DNA of 33,193 nucleotides, taken from positions 1 to 33,193 of the forward strand of contig JAGQPF010000289.1 in the NCBI GenBank assembly GCA_020426845.1, given 5' to 3'. Positions 1 through 8,754 of this stretch are shown here, piece by piece. How positions within the stretch are numbered: position 1 is the first letter of the stretch; each line of letters starts with the position of its first letter. The notes under the pieces were generated by a model. The model worked only from the letters and a program-made list of their open reading frames with translations, ran no database searches and was not told the DNA's origin. This stretch comes from Planctomycetales bacterium (GTDB lineage: Bacteria; Planctomycetota; Planctomycetia; Pirellulales; Pirellulaceae). Position numbers and translations under genes: made by a program.

Positions 1-47
1 CGGGATTGCGCAGTGCTGCACGGGCGAGGGCGCCCATGATACGCGCG
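1..47 (+). repeat. GC-rich dispersed repeat, partial copy
   Basis: The stretch TTGCGCAGTGCTGCACGGGC, followed by a 'GAGGGCGCCCATGATAC' tail, recurs in related form at 144-187, 13656-13700 and, degenerate, at 22259-22289. All copies are intergenic. It probably extends to the left of the window. No protein-like signal is seen. Function unknown. Confidence 0.55.
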
Positions 48-51
48 AAAT

Positions 52-163
52 TGTCGTGGTGCAGGCTGCCAGCCTGCAACCTGCGCTCAAGACCACAACA
101 TTCACAGGCTAGCAGCCTGTGCCACGAGCTCGGCCGGCGCACAGGGGTTGCGCAGCTCTGCAC
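52..163 (+). repeat. 112-bp long inverted repeat, left copy
   Basis: This segment is matched in reverse complement at 11425-11536 with only three mismatches that I can count by eye. It contains two 19-bp palindromic cores of the CAGGCTG-C/G-CAGCCTG family (60-78 and 103-121) and the start of the GC-rich element TTGCGCAGCTCTGCAC. The copies face each other across about 11.3 kb. High identity in non-coding DNA suggests recent duplication or gene conversion (inference). Confidence 0.85.
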
Positions 164-187
164 CGGCGAGGACGCGCGCCCATGCTA
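144..187 (+). repeat. GC-rich dispersed repeat, second copy
   Basis: This second copy of the element seen at 1-47 has the same order: GTTGCGCAG, CTCTGCAC, GGCGAGGACGCGCGCCCATGCTAC. It partly overlaps the 112-bp repeat. The stretch from here to the gene at 394 shows no further feature that I can support; the frame stays open upstream of 394 but without a convincing ribosome binding site. Confidence 0.5.
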
Positions 188-393
188 CGGACAATCATCG
201 CGATAGCGATGCACTGGTGAAACCGGAGGGAAGCCAGTGCTCGAGATACCCCGTGAGTTGGTGCCAATCGCAGCAGCAACTCTGCCTCAAGATTGAATTC
301 GAGCTTACAATAGATGATGGCAGCTCGCCTTGGCGGCCTGTTGTTTCAATGTGGCCAACATTCGTCCACCCGAAATCGCCATCGACAGTCACC

Positions 394-1722
394 ATGGACT
401 ACCGGAATCCACTCCAACTTGCCGCGTTTTGCCTCGCTAGCGTGACGGCGTTGGGAAGCGTCCGAGGGGACTCGCCGTTTGATGCGGCGCCGATTCGCTA
501 CGCGATGACGGAGGCAAGTGACCCGATCGCGCGGCTTAAACTGCGGCTTGAGCGCGGCGAACTCGCGCTCGAGTACGAGCCTGGCCGCGGGTACCTGCGG
601 TCGCTGCTCCGCGAGTTGAAGGCGCCAGTCTCGTCACAGGGGCTGGTTTTTTCAAAGACCAGCTTTCAACGCTCCCGAATTTCTCCGCGGACACCGCGAG
701 CCATCTACTTCGGGGACGACGTTTATGTTGGCTGGGTGCCGGGCGGTGAAGTGATCGAATTGTCGGGAGTCGACCCCAATCTGGGCGCAGTCTTCTATCA
801 ATTCGAACAGCGTGTGCAGGATCCGCGATTGAGGCGCACCGATGAGTCATGCCTGCTGTGCCATTCGTCGTTCAGTGGGAAACGCATTCCCAGCCATGTC
901 GTGAGATCGGTGTTCGTCGACCGGAGCGGCACGCCGCTAACCGGAACCGCGCGATATCGCACCGACCATGCCAGTCCGTTCGAGCAGCGATGGGGAGGTT
1001 GGTATGTCACGGGCCAACACGGCGACCAACGCCACTTGGGCAATGTGACGTTCGACTCGCTGGCGGAGGCTCAACGCGGCGGACGGTTTCAGGGGAATCT
1101 CGAGGAACTCGGCGATCGCTTTGACACTTCGCGATACCTGAGCCCTCACAGCGACGTCGTCGCCTTGATGGTGCTCGAGCATCAGACGCTAATGCACAAC
1201 ACCATCACTGCCGCAAATTTCGAAGCGAGACGCGTCCTACACGCCGCCAGCCGAGCCGACAACGCCAAGCAGTCCAACTCAACCAAGGAGTCCGAGGCCA
1301 AACGGGCTTTGTCTCTCGATCTGCAAAAGCGACTCGATGATGCAGCGGAGTCGGTCGTCCATGCGCTGTTGTTCGTTGGCGAGTCGAAGCTGACGGACCC
1401 GGTGTCCAGCTCCACGGAATTCGCCAAAGTGTTCGCCGCCCGAGGCAAGCGAGACTCGAGCGGACGCTCGCTCAGGGATTTGGATCTGCGGACGCGGTTG
1501 TTCAAGCACCCTTGCAGCTACTTGATCGACTCGCCGTCGTTTGACCAGCTGCCGGGGCCGTTGCTGGCCCGCATCTACGCGCGACTCTGGCAAGTGATTG
1601 GCGGAGGTGAAGACGACACGACGTTTGACCACCTCACGGCAAGCGACCGACAGGCCATTCGCGAGATACTTCTGGAAACGAAGGCGGGGCTGCCCGCCTC
1701 CTGGCGGCAGCCCCGTCGTTAG
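394..1722 (+). CDS. Exported protein with one c-type heme motif, function unknown
   Basis: 442 aa. The reading frame is open from 148, but the ATG at 394 is preferred because it starts a plausible signal peptide (Met-Asp-Tyr-Arg-Asn, then a hydrophobic run to about residue 25). A single CxxCH site lies at residues 153-157 (Cys-Leu-Leu-Cys-His), the binding pattern for covalent heme c, so the mature protein is expected in the periplasm. The rest is soluble, with Arg/Glu/Asp-rich helical segments in the second half. I do not recognise a named family; single-heme proteins of this general type are frequent in Planctomycetes. It is monocistronic and convergent with the WD40 gene. Electron-transfer or sensing roles are possible but unproven. 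Confidence 0.75.
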   Translation: MDYRNPLQLAAFCLASVTALGSVRGDSPFDAAPIRYAMTEASDPIARLKLRLERGELALEYEPGRGYLRSLLRELKAPVSSQGLVFSKTSFQRSRISPRTPRAIYFGDDVYVGWVPGGEVIELSGVDPNLGAVFYQFEQRVQDPRLRRTDESCLLCHSSFSGKRIPSHVVRSVFVDRSGTPLTGTARYRTDHASPFEQRWGGWYVTGQHGDQRHLGNVTFDSLAEAQRGGRFQGNLEELGDRFDTSRYLSPHSDVVALMVLEHQTLMHNTITAANFEARRVLHAASRADNAKQSNSTKESEAKRALSLDLQKRLDDAAESVVHALLFVGESKLTDPVSSSTEFAKVFAARGKRDSSGRSLRDLDLRTRLFKHPCSYLIDSPSFDQLPGPLLARIYARLWQVIGGGEDDTTFDHLTASDRQAIREILLETKAGLPASWRQPRR

Positions 1723-1801
1723 CAGGCCGTTTTCAACAAGCGATTTGGCGCCAACGTTTCGCCGACTCGCAAAGCAACGGCCGACAGTTCCCCCAGCTAG
1801 T

Positions 1802-1827
1802 CACAGGCTGGCAGCCGGTGCCACGAC
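1802..1827 (+). repeat. Palindromic CAGGCTGGCAGCC repeat, single degenerate copy
   Basis: CACAGGCTGGCAGCCGGTG followed by CCACGAC matches the cluster at 33081-33189 with one change in the right arm. It sits between two convergent genes and could act as a bidirectional transcription end, but no T-tract is visible. Confidence 0.6.
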
Positions 1828-1833
1828 GAAGGT

Positions 1834-3708
1834 CTACTCACCCGTCCGATGCAGCCGCAGCAGCCCGTCCTCGCAGCCCGTCACCAGCCGCGACTCATCG
1901 ATAAAGCGGACGCGGTGAACGCCATGCGGAAGCGGGCCGACCGACTCGAACTGACCGGCGCTGGCCGAACCAAGATCCCAGATCGTCACGCTGCCATTCC
2001 AGTCGGCTGCCGCCAAACGCTTGCCCTGCGGCGAGAACGCGAGCGAGAGCAGCCAACTCGAACTCTTCCCGGCCGGCGAAGCGAAGGTCCTGGTCACTTG
2101 CCGCGAGCCAACGTCGATCAGGTCAACTCGACCGCGTGACTTGTCGGCTGACGACTCGGGCGAGACCGCTGCCAACAGCTTTCCATCCGGCGAAAATGTC
2201 GCATGCGTCCCGCCCATGAACGAGTACTCCAAGGAGCCGGACTTGGCGTGGAACAACTTGGCCTTGCCGGCGGCCGAGCAGACAAGCAGCAGGTCTTCCG
2301 TTGGCGAGAACTCCAGCGCGTCCACGCGGTCGAGATCCTCGAGGTGATGCAGGCGACGCCCACTCGCCAGGTCCCAGATCTCCACGCTGCCAACGGGAGG
2401 CGTGGACCAACGAATGTGACCTCGCGCCAGCAGAGCGCCGTCGCGGCTGATCGCAAGCGTGCCCAATGGCTCGTCGCACTCCCAGGTCCGTAGCAACTTG
2501 CCTGTGGATAGGCGGCGGATTTGCACTTCCTGTCCTTGCACCACAGCCAACAGGTCTTTCACCTGACAGACCGCAAAGTCACCGGCGCCGCCCACGGACT
2601 CCTGCCAACGTAGTTTCCCGGTCGCGATCTCCCATTGGCGTATCTCATGCGGCGGAAAAAACCCGGTGCCTTGTTGGGACTCCGGATCTCGCAACAGCGC
2701 GGTGACCGTGCCTCGCTCGCGGTCAATTTCGACACGACTCGCGACGCGTCCCGAGAACAACACACCAGCGGCCAACTCTTGTGCGTATTGCGGAGGCTCC
2801 GCCCGCTTCTCGAACGGATCCCGAACAATCTCACCGAGCGCGAACCCTTCTGGAATCTCCATTGCGAACCACTCGTCCGCCAATTCCGCGTTCCATTGGA
2901 AGTCGGAGAACGTCAGGCTCAGCTTGTGCTTCGGATCGAGATCCTCGAATCGAATCCGCACCGGCAACTGCGTGGTCGCATCCGCCCACAACGTCAACTC
3001 GGCGTCGGGACTGACTCCGAAGATGCTAAGCCCCTTGACGCGATAGACGTCGACAACCTGTCCATCGACGCGATCCTGCCCCAGTGAACGCACGGACTTG
3101 TCCCTCGCACCGGCCAGCTCCGCCAGCGGATTGACGGCGACGTTGCCAAGCCGCTCGCGGACGCGAGGACGCTGCGCGAGTTTTCTGGCCGGATCGAGAA
3201 TCAATGTTTCATGGGTCGAAGTCTTTTGGAGCGTGACCAACGGATGCGGTGGCGGCCCCTGCTCCAATCGCAGCACATCCCCGCGAATCATGCCCTTGAT
3301 CGGCGTGGGAAGATGGGGCTGCAAAGTGACAACGAATTGAACGTTGCGAATGCGGGCAACACGCTCCACCACCTGCGAGAAGGCGACAGAGCTTGAATCG
3401 GAGAGCAGATAGACAGCCAGCAGCAGCGTCGCGGCAAGCGACACCGCCAAGCTGCCCGCTCGCAGCCAACGTCGCCGGTCAGCGGTTCGTCGCTTGATCT
3501 CGCCGCGTTCGGCTTCGGCGCCACGCGCGGTGGGCTTGGACTCCATCGACTCCATCGACTCCATCGACGCATCGGACGCGATCGACAACGCGCGCTGTTC
3601 GACTCGCTCGATGGCGGCCTCGTCAAGCGGCTCGCCGAGCAAGGCCGACACTGCGGCGTTCAAGGCGGCGTCATCGCCGTGGCTGGAATGGTGATTGCCG
3701 GAATCCAT
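1834..3708 (-). CDS. Membrane-anchored WD40 protein, probable regulator of the adjacent ECF sigma factor
   Basis: 624 aa. An in-frame TTG lies at 3714, but the ATG at 3708 is better: it is preceded by a GGGAGGG ribosome site within the end of the sigma gene. The N-terminal 80 residues are hydrophilic and cytoplasmic-looking, including a Met-Glu-Ser triplet repeated three times near residue 50. One membrane helix follows at about 82-102. Residues 110-290 (beginning FSQVVERVARI) resemble LolA/lipoprotein-carrier-like domains often seen in planctomycete anti-sigma proteins. The C-terminal half has WD40-like repeats ending in IWDL-type motifs (for example VEIWDLASG and VTIWDLGSA), which form a beta-propeller. 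I see no HxxxCxxC zinc anti-sigma motif. Being directly downstream of the sigma gene, it likely controls that factor from the membrane (inference). Confidence 0.8.
   Translation of the reverse strand: MDSGNHHSSHGDDAALNAAVSALLGEPLDEAAIERVEQRALSIASDASMESMESMESKPTARGAEAERGEIKRRTADRRRWLRAGSLAVSLAATLLLAVYLLSDSSSVAFSQVVERVARIRNVQFVVTLQPHLPTPIKGMIRGDVLRLEQGPPPHPLVTLQKTSTHETLILDPARKLAQRPRVRERLGNVAVNPLAELAGARDKSVRSLGQDRVDGQVVDVYRVKGLSIFGVSPDAELTLWADATTQLPVRIRFEDLDPKHKLSLTFSDFQWNAELADEWFAMEIPEGFALGEIVRDPFEKRAEPPQYAQELAAGVLFSGRVASRVEIDRERGTVTALLRDPESQQGTGFFPPHEIRQWEIATGKLRWQESVGGAGDFAVCQVKDLLAVVQGQEVQIRRLSTGKLLRTWECDEPLGTLAISRDGALLARGHIRWSTPPVGSVEIWDLASGRRLHHLEDLDRVDALEFSPTEDLLLVCSAAGKAKLFHAKSGSLEYSFMGGTHATFSPDGKLLAAVSPESSADKSRGRVDLIDVGSRQVTRTFASPAGKSSSWLLSLAFSPQGKRLAAADWNGSVTIWDLGSASAGQFESVGPLPHGVHRVRFIDESRLVTGCEDGLLRLHRTGE
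3541..3567 (-). repeat. In-frame 9-bp triplicate encoding Met-Glu-Ser
   Basis: CTCCATCGA occurs three times in direct succession within the WD40 gene and is read on the minus strand as a (Met-Glu-Ser)x3 linker in the cytoplasmic tail. It is a typical slippage tract, so copy number may differ between strains. Confidence 0.8.
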
Positions 3709-3710
3709 GA

Positions 3711-4214
3711 TCAACCCTCCCTTCTCTGAACGTTCAATTCTTTGGACAACTGTTGACGAGCCTTGTAGAGAGACGTAGAGACCGCTTCGAGAGAGACATT
3801 CAGACTCTCAGCAATCTCTTCGCGCGTCATCTCTTCAAAGTGCGTCATCACAAAGACGGTCGCCTGCCGTTCAGGAAGCCTGCCCACGGCAGCTCGCAGC
3901 GCGTCGGCCAACTCCCGTTGGATCAATTCGCCAGCGGGGTCCAGCGGGAAGGCGCAGTCCTGCTCGAGCAGCTCCGCAGTCGGCCGACCGCGCCGGACCC
4001 AGTCGAGGGACCGCAGCGTGGCAAGCCGGACGAGCAATCCCGTCCAACTCCGCACATCCGTCGTGGCATGGAGGCGGTATGCTTCGAGAAACACTTCCTG
4101 CGAGACATCTTCCGCGTCGTGCGCAGACCCGAGGATCCGCATCGCCACCGCAAACACGCGCCGACTGTGCGACTCAACAATCTGGGGCCAGTCCGGCGCC
4201 GTTTCTCGATTCAA
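3711..4214 (-). CDS. ECF-family RNA polymerase sigma factor
   Basis: 167 aa, normal for a minimal ECF factor. Region 2 is visible around residues 20-75 (RVFAVAMRILGSAHDAEDVSQ onward, with the core-binding DAEDVSQEVF motif and the -10-recognising segment after it). Region 4 lies near 110-160, with a helix-turn-helix around TREEIAESLNVSLEAVSTSL. The start is TTG at 4214, chosen because AGGAGA sits six bases upstream; no ATG is available at a fitting position. The next gene begins right after the stop codon, so the pair is translationally coupled: sigma factor first, membrane regulator second. The promoter must lie in or beyond the 55-bp repeat array that begins about 10 bp upstream. Confidence 0.93.
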   Translation of the reverse strand: MNRETAPDWPQIVESHSRRVFAVAMRILGSAHDAEDVSQEVFLEAYRLHATTDVRSWTGLLVRLATLRSLDWVRRGRPTAELLEQDCAFPLDPAGELIQRELADALRAAVGRLPERQATVFVMTHFEEMTREEIAESLNVSLEAVSTSLYKARQQLSKELNVQRREG

Positions 4215-4223
4215 TGGATCTCT

Positions 4224-4473
4224 CCTATGCCGATCCCTCGCTGACGCTTCCTACTGAGGCCCGCAGGATTTGCGAGGCCGATCCCTCGCTGACGCTTCGG
4301 GTTTCCTTTTGAGGCCCGCAGGATTTGCGATTCCTATCCCTCGCTGACGCTTTGGGTTTCCTTTTGAGGCCTGCAGGATTTGCGATTCCTATCCCTCGCT
4401 GACGCTTCGGGTTTCCTTTTGAGGCCTGCAGGATTTGCGATTCCTATCCCTCGCTGACGCTTCGGGTTTCCTT
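4224..4473. repeat. Tandem array of 55-bp repeats (five copies)
   Basis: The core ATCCCTCGCTGACGCTT starts at 4233, 4281, 4336, 4391 and 4446. Intervals are 48, 55, 55 and 55 bp; the first unit is shorter because it lacks part of the CGGGTTTCCTTTT segment. Units share GAGGCCYGCAGGATTTGCGA. Frames through the array give low-complexity peptides (KPEASARDRNRKSC-type) that look spurious; similar peptides are, from memory, common false predictions in planctomycete genomes. The array is immediately upstream of the sigma-factor ribosome site. The following 4474-4746 stretch holds nothing else I can support. Confidence 0.9.
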
Positions 4474-4746
4474 TTTGTTCGACCGGTCCACTGGGCCTCA
4501 CAAGGGTCGCCTGCAATGGAGGCCCGACCTGTCACTTCCACATTGACGGGCACCAGGTAGTCGTGCACCGGCAGCCCACATGACCTAGAATCGAAGCAAT
4601 GAGGAGAAAAAGAGCTTGCGGAGGAAAGAGCGAGGGAAAAACGGCGGCCCATTGGTCCAATGGGGCTCGCCCCATTATTTCGCACGGATGGTCACTGAAT
4701 GTCCAAACGGGCAAGAAACTTGGGCGAGTGACGAACCTTCACTAAG

Positions 4747-5148
4747 ATGAAGCCACCCCGTCCACAAGTTCCGCTATTTATCGCGCTGCTGGCCTTTGGC
4801 TTCTCCGGGCCGCTGATCGCAATGTTGCTGTTGCTGGGCTCGACTCCGGAGCTGGCCTTCGCGTTGTTTGTCGCGGTGCCGATGTACGGGACGATCGGAT
4901 TGATCGTGTATATCTGGCGAGAGGGCCTGACGCGACACAGACAGAGCGCCGCATTACAGAAGGAACTGGACCACCTCTGCAGGCGAAGCCCGGTTGAAAA
5001 ATCCGGGATAGCTTCCATCAGCCGATGCCGAAAATCAACGCGACATTTCCGGCTCGTGGACATGCTGCCCACCGCTGTGTTCGCGTTGTTGGTGGTGGCA
5101 ATTGTCGCCGCCATTCTGGCGGTTCCGGCTTGGCTGGCAAATTCGTGA
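4747..5148 (+). CDS. Small membrane protein, function unknown
   Basis: 133 aa with three predicted membrane helices: about residues 9-28 (LFIALLAFGFSGPLIAMLLL), 33-55 and 107-130. A charged, Arg/Lys/Cys-containing loop of about 50 residues lies between helices 2 and 3 and is probably cytoplasmic. No family is recognised. No clear Shine-Dalgarno precedes the ATG. It is convergent with the CotH-like gene, with 40 bp between stops. Open length, membrane pattern and codon choice support coding, but function cannot be assigned. Confidence 0.65.
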   Translation: MKPPRPQVPLFIALLAFGFSGPLIAMLLLLGSTPELAFALFVAVPMYGTIGLIVYIWREGLTRHRQSAALQKELDHLCRRSPVEKSGIASISRCRKSTRHFRLVDMLPTAVFALLVVAIVAAILAVPAWLANS

Positions 5149-5188
5149 CAAGCAACGGGTTTGATAGCCCCGGCATGCTCACTCGTGC

Positions 5189-7216
5189 TTAGCGGCGAAA
5201 CACCCCGCCGCGCGACTCGACGATCCGCAGCGTCAGCTTGCCGGACAGCACCCCTTCGCTCTTGTCGTCGGCGTCGGCATCCGCCGCCGGGGTCAACTGC
5301 AGCGCGCCGATGACGCGTCGATCCGGCGCGGATTCGGCCTCGCGTCCCCGGGTTGGATTGCCACCAGCGTTGCCACCAAAACCCGGCAGGCCAGGAGCGC
5401 CGGGCCGAGGTCCAAAGCCGCCGCGACCAGGCTCGCTTAACCCCTCGCGAAATCGGCCGACCACCTGCAGCGGCGCACCGCCCGGCTCGGCCGCCCGCTT
5501 CAATTCGTCCGCGTCTAGCATTATCGAGATCACGATCGCCTCGGCACCCGAACGAGTGCCCGACAGAATCAGGTTGACAACGGGCTTGCGTTGCAGTTCA
5601 GCGGGAGCGTTGCCGGCGCGGCCAGGGCCGCCGAACGGCCGGCCGCCCGCACCTCCGAACCCGCCGCCGCCTCCAAACCCGCCGCCGAACCCGCCTCCAA
5701 AACTGTTTTCACGTTGCGACGCGCGAACGGTGAGTCGCTCGAATTCAACCGGCATGTCATCCAGCTGCATCTGCAATTCCACTTCCTCGACATCACGTCG
5801 AGGGCCGCGGCCGCCGCCGGCAATCACCGTCGAAAAGCGGCCCGTGACTTGGCCGATCTCCACCAGATGAGCTGGCGTGCGAGGTCGCGGTGGAACGAAC
5901 GGTGGCCAACGAGACATGGCCTGCCGAAAAGCCGACTGTCGATTGCGGATGAACGCTCGCACTTCATCCATCGCCTCAGCCACATCTGCGGCGTCCGAGG
6001 GCGACGCATCCAAGTAAGGCTCGAGCAACGACTCGACGCGGTCAACCTCGCTCAGCTGCTCGTCGGCGTCCCAGACCTCGTCGAGCAGCTTGTTCATCGT
6101 CTCCCGATATCGTTGTGGCACGCCCGGCGTGTGAAACAAGCGGTTCGCCAAGATGCTTTGCGCATAGACCACGGTCGGCCCTCGCCTGCCGAAGCTCATT
6201 GGCCCTTGCTCGCTATACGCCCAGTCCGCACCCCAAGGGATGAAGACACCGCGTCCCTCGTTGCCTGGATTGAAGTAGAGGTAAAAGTTGTTCTGGTTCG
6301 AAGAATAGCCGTCCCAGAAGCCAACCAAGGCCTCGAGCGCCCAGTGGCGGTAGAAGGCATCGAGGTCGATGCGTTTGCCGAGTTCTTCCAGGTCCAATGG
6401 CCCGCGGGCCGCGAGCAATTCGGCCAAGCCTTGAAGGTCCCCTCGACCCTGCCCCGACGAGTCGCTCGCTTTGCTCGCCTTGGTGGTCTTCGACTGCATC
6501 GCCTGCAGAGCCAGCGGGTGCAGGTCCGTCAATGAACCTTCGTAAAGCTGCCCCGAGCCATCGCCGAAGTTGCGTTTCAGAAACGACTTCTTGATGGACT
6601 CCACATTGGAGTAAACGCCCAGGCTTTGACCGTTGACGACGACATGGGCCCAGTTCGAGCGTGGCGCAGCCTGGCCAGCCTCTCGAAACAGACGATAGGT
6701 GAGATACTGGCTGAGGTGCGAGCGGTCCTGCTTGTCGTTGTTCAGGGTCAGTCGGTTGAGTCCTTGGACCGGATCTTGTTCGACAAACTCGTCAAACTTG
6801 ATCTTCAAGGAGGGCCGGCGGAAGTCACTGGATCCAAAGAATCCCTTCTTGCGGACTCCGACCGAGCGGATCTCAACATCATCAATCCAAAGGTCGGCCT
6901 TGAAATACGTGTACGGGCTCTCGGCCGGCAAGCCTGTCAAGGCGTCAGGATTCGGAGACTGCCGACAGAGCGCTCTCCAACTCGCGGCGGGCAGTTCAAT
7001 GCGGATCTGCACGACCCGAGCAGGGTCCAGCAGCCGTTTGGCTTCCAGACGATCGGGCTTGTCCTCGGCAAGCGCCGCGTTGGCCCCCGTCAGCACAAGC
7101 AGCATGGCCAGCAGCGACCGCGTGCCGCAGCAGCGAGGCGACCGTGAGGCTCTCCCGTTTGGTGGCCCAAGGATCTTCGCACGCGTCCGAGCTCCGAAGT
7201 GACTCAATCCTGTCAC
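5189..7216 (-). CDS. CotH-like kinase-fold protein with FG/Gly-rich segments, exported
   Basis: 675 aa. The GTG start at 7216 overlaps the stop of the DUF1501 gene (GTGA) and has AAGGAG a few bases upstream. A long basic N-region is followed by a hydrophobic signal segment at about 34-50 ending in ANAALA. Residues 60-420 match CotH (spore coat protein H family, a secreted kinase-like fold): GVRKKGFFGSS, LNNDKQDRSHLSQYL, the VNGQSLGVYSNVESI segment, and FWDGYSSNQNNFYLY followed by IPWGADWAYS, with the acidic residues expected at the metal/ATP site. The last third holds two low-complexity runs (about 505-535 and 595-620) made of Gly-Phe, Gly-Gly and Pro-Gly. It is the last gene of a three-gene operon of exported planctomycete proteins. 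Substrate unknown. Confidence 0.85.
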   Translation of the reverse strand: MTGLSHFGARTRAKILGPPNGRASRSPRCCGTRSLLAMLLVLTGANAALAEDKPDRLEAKRLLDPARVVQIRIELPAASWRALCRQSPNPDALTGLPAESPYTYFKADLWIDDVEIRSVGVRKKGFFGSSDFRRPSLKIKFDEFVEQDPVQGLNRLTLNNDKQDRSHLSQYLTYRLFREAGQAAPRSNWAHVVVNGQSLGVYSNVESIKKSFLKRNFGDGSGQLYEGSLTDLHPLALQAMQSKTTKASKASDSSGQGRGDLQGLAELLAARGPLDLEELGKRIDLDAFYRHWALEALVGFWDGYSSNQNNFYLYFNPGNEGRGVFIPWGADWAYSEQGPMSFGRRGPTVVYAQSILANRLFHTPGVPQRYRETMNKLLDEVWDADEQLSEVDRVESLLEPYLDASPSDAADVAEAMDEVRAFIRNRQSAFRQAMSRWPPFVPPRPRTPAHLVEIGQVTGRFSTVIAGGGRGPRRDVEEVELQMQLDDMPVEFERLTVRASQRENSFGGGFGGGFGGGGGFGGAGGRPFGGPGRAGNAPAELQRKPVVNLILSGTRSGAEAIVISIMLDADELKRAAEPGGAPLQVVGRFREGLSEPGRGGFGPRPGAPGLPGFGGNAGGNPTRGREAESAPDRRVIGALQLTPAADADADDKSEGVLSGKLTLRIVESRGGVFRR

Positions 7217-8688
7217 GCCATAATCTCCTTCACCACTCGCCCTTTCACATCGGTCAGCCGCATATCGCGTCCGGCGTAGCGGAACGTGAGCCGCTCGTGG
7301 TCGAGCCCCAAAAGGTGCAGCACCGTCGCATGCCAGTCGTGCACATGGACGCGGCCCTCGACCGCTTCATAGCCGTAGTCATCGGTCATGCCGTGCGTCA
7401 TGCCTCCCTTGACGCCGCCGCCGGCCATCCACATCGTGTACCCCTTGCTGTTGTGATCGCGGCCGTCTCCCTGGGCATAGGGAGAGCGTCCGAACTCGCC
7501 GCCCCAGATCACGAGCGTGTCGTCGAGCATCCCGCGGCTCTCGAGATCCGCCAGCAGGCCCGCGATCGGCTTGTCGACATTGGAGCAGCTTTCCGTGAGC
7601 GACTCTTTGAGGTTGCGATGGTGATCCCAGCCTCCGGAAGTAATCTCCACAAATCGCACGCCTGCTTCCAGCAAGCGTCGCGCGAGCAAGCATTGGCGCG
7701 CAAAGCCACTCGCACCGCCCCCGGGCCGAGGCGTTCCCATTCCGCCTCCGCCGGCGCCAAAACGGGGACCGCCGGGGCGCCCGAATCTGCCGAATCCCCC
7801 GCCACCTGACCGCCCGCCAGCCTCCTCTTCAATTCCGTACAGACTCAGCGAAGCAGCCGTCTCACCCGACAGATCCAACACCTTCGGCATCTCGCCCTGC
7901 ATGCGAAAAGCCAGCTCGTAGGACGAGATCAGGCCGTCAATCTCGGGGCTGCCGCCCGCCGCGTCGGCGGCCTCACGATTCAGCGTCTGCGTGAAGTCGA
8001 GTTGGACTCGCTGGGCGTCCAACGAGCGGCGACGGTTGCGAAGATTGCTGACCGACTCGCCGCCGAAACTGCTTTGGCCGATGCGGGCGCCTTGGTACTC
8101 GGCCGGCAAGAATGACGAGGCGTAATTGACGGCGCCGCCATTGCGCTGCGGAGGGTTGATCGTAATGAAGCCCGGCAGGTCCTGGTTCTCCGTGCCGAGT
8201 CCATACAGAGCCCAAGCGCCGATGCTCGGCCGAGGGAACTGGAAGATCCCGCAGTGCATTTGAATAAACGCCTGCGCGTGGTTCGGCCGATCGGTGTGCA
8301 TGCCGTTCAGAACACACAATTTGTCGGCGTGACGGGCGACCTCCGGAAACAACTCGCTGACCCACAATCCGCTCTCGCCGTGTTGCGAGTACGCGAATGG
8401 CGAGCCCAGCAAACTGCCGCGTCGAAATCCGCCTTGGCCGTTCGGAGCCGGCTTGCCATCGTCCGCTTGCAGTTTCGGCTTGTGATCGAAAGTATCGATG
8501 TGGCTCGGCCCGCCCTCCATGCATAGGAAGATCACACGCTTCGCGCGAGGCGCAAAGTGGGTCGGCTTCGGGGCCAGTGGGTCGAGCTTATCCGCCGCCA
8601 ACGCGGCTTGTTGATGTGCCAACGCAGCGAACGCCAGGTAGCCGAACCCGGAACCGGCGGCTTGCAACAGAGCTCTACGAGAAATCAT
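7213..8688 (-). CDS. DUF1501 domain protein, Tat-exported sulfatase-fold family
   Basis: 491 aa. The ATG at 8688 has GGAG upstream. The N-terminus carries a twin-arginine leader (SRRALLQAAGSGFGYLAFA), pointing to Tat export of a folded protein. The family signature is clear: RVIFLCMEGGPSHIDTFDHKP near residue 50, VLNGMHTDRPNHAQA, LPGFITINPPQ, and the C-terminal VIWGGEFGRSPYAQGDGRDHN followed by HATVLHLLGLDHERLTFRY. DUF1501 proteins are alkaline-phosphatase/sulfatase-like and almost always sit beside DUF1549/DUF1553 cytochrome proteins, as here. An unusual insert at about 290-326 is rich in Gly, Phe, Arg and Pro. It is translationally coupled to the CotH-like gene. Reaction unknown for the family. 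Confidence 0.93.
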   Translation of the reverse strand: MISRRALLQAAGSGFGYLAFAALAHQQAALAADKLDPLAPKPTHFAPRAKRVIFLCMEGGPSHIDTFDHKPKLQADDGKPAPNGQGGFRRGSLLGSPFAYSQHGESGLWVSELFPEVARHADKLCVLNGMHTDRPNHAQAFIQMHCGIFQFPRPSIGAWALYGLGTENQDLPGFITINPPQRNGGAVNYASSFLPAEYQGARIGQSSFGGESVSNLRNRRRSLDAQRVQLDFTQTLNREAADAAGGSPEIDGLISSYELAFRMQGEMPKVLDLSGETAASLSLYGIEEEAGGRSGGGGFGRFGRPGGPRFGAGGGGMGTPRPGGGASGFARQCLLARRLLEAGVRFVEITSGGWDHHRNLKESLTESCSNVDKPIAGLLADLESRGMLDDTLVIWGGEFGRSPYAQGDGRDHNSKGYTMWMAGGGVKGGMTHGMTDDYGYEAVEGRVHVHDWHATVLHLLGLDHERLTFRYAGRDMRLTDVKGRVVKEIMA

Positions 8689-8754
8689 GGATTTGACTCC
8701 GATTCACGATGCGGCGGCCCACATGGCGGCGGTGGCGGTCGATGGCGACGACGC

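Noticed and set aside
4334..4685. Minus-strand open frames through the 55-bp array (Lys/Arg/Ser-rich peptides)
   Set aside because: The peptide simply repeats with the DNA unit, changes frame at unit junctions and lacks a ribosome site.
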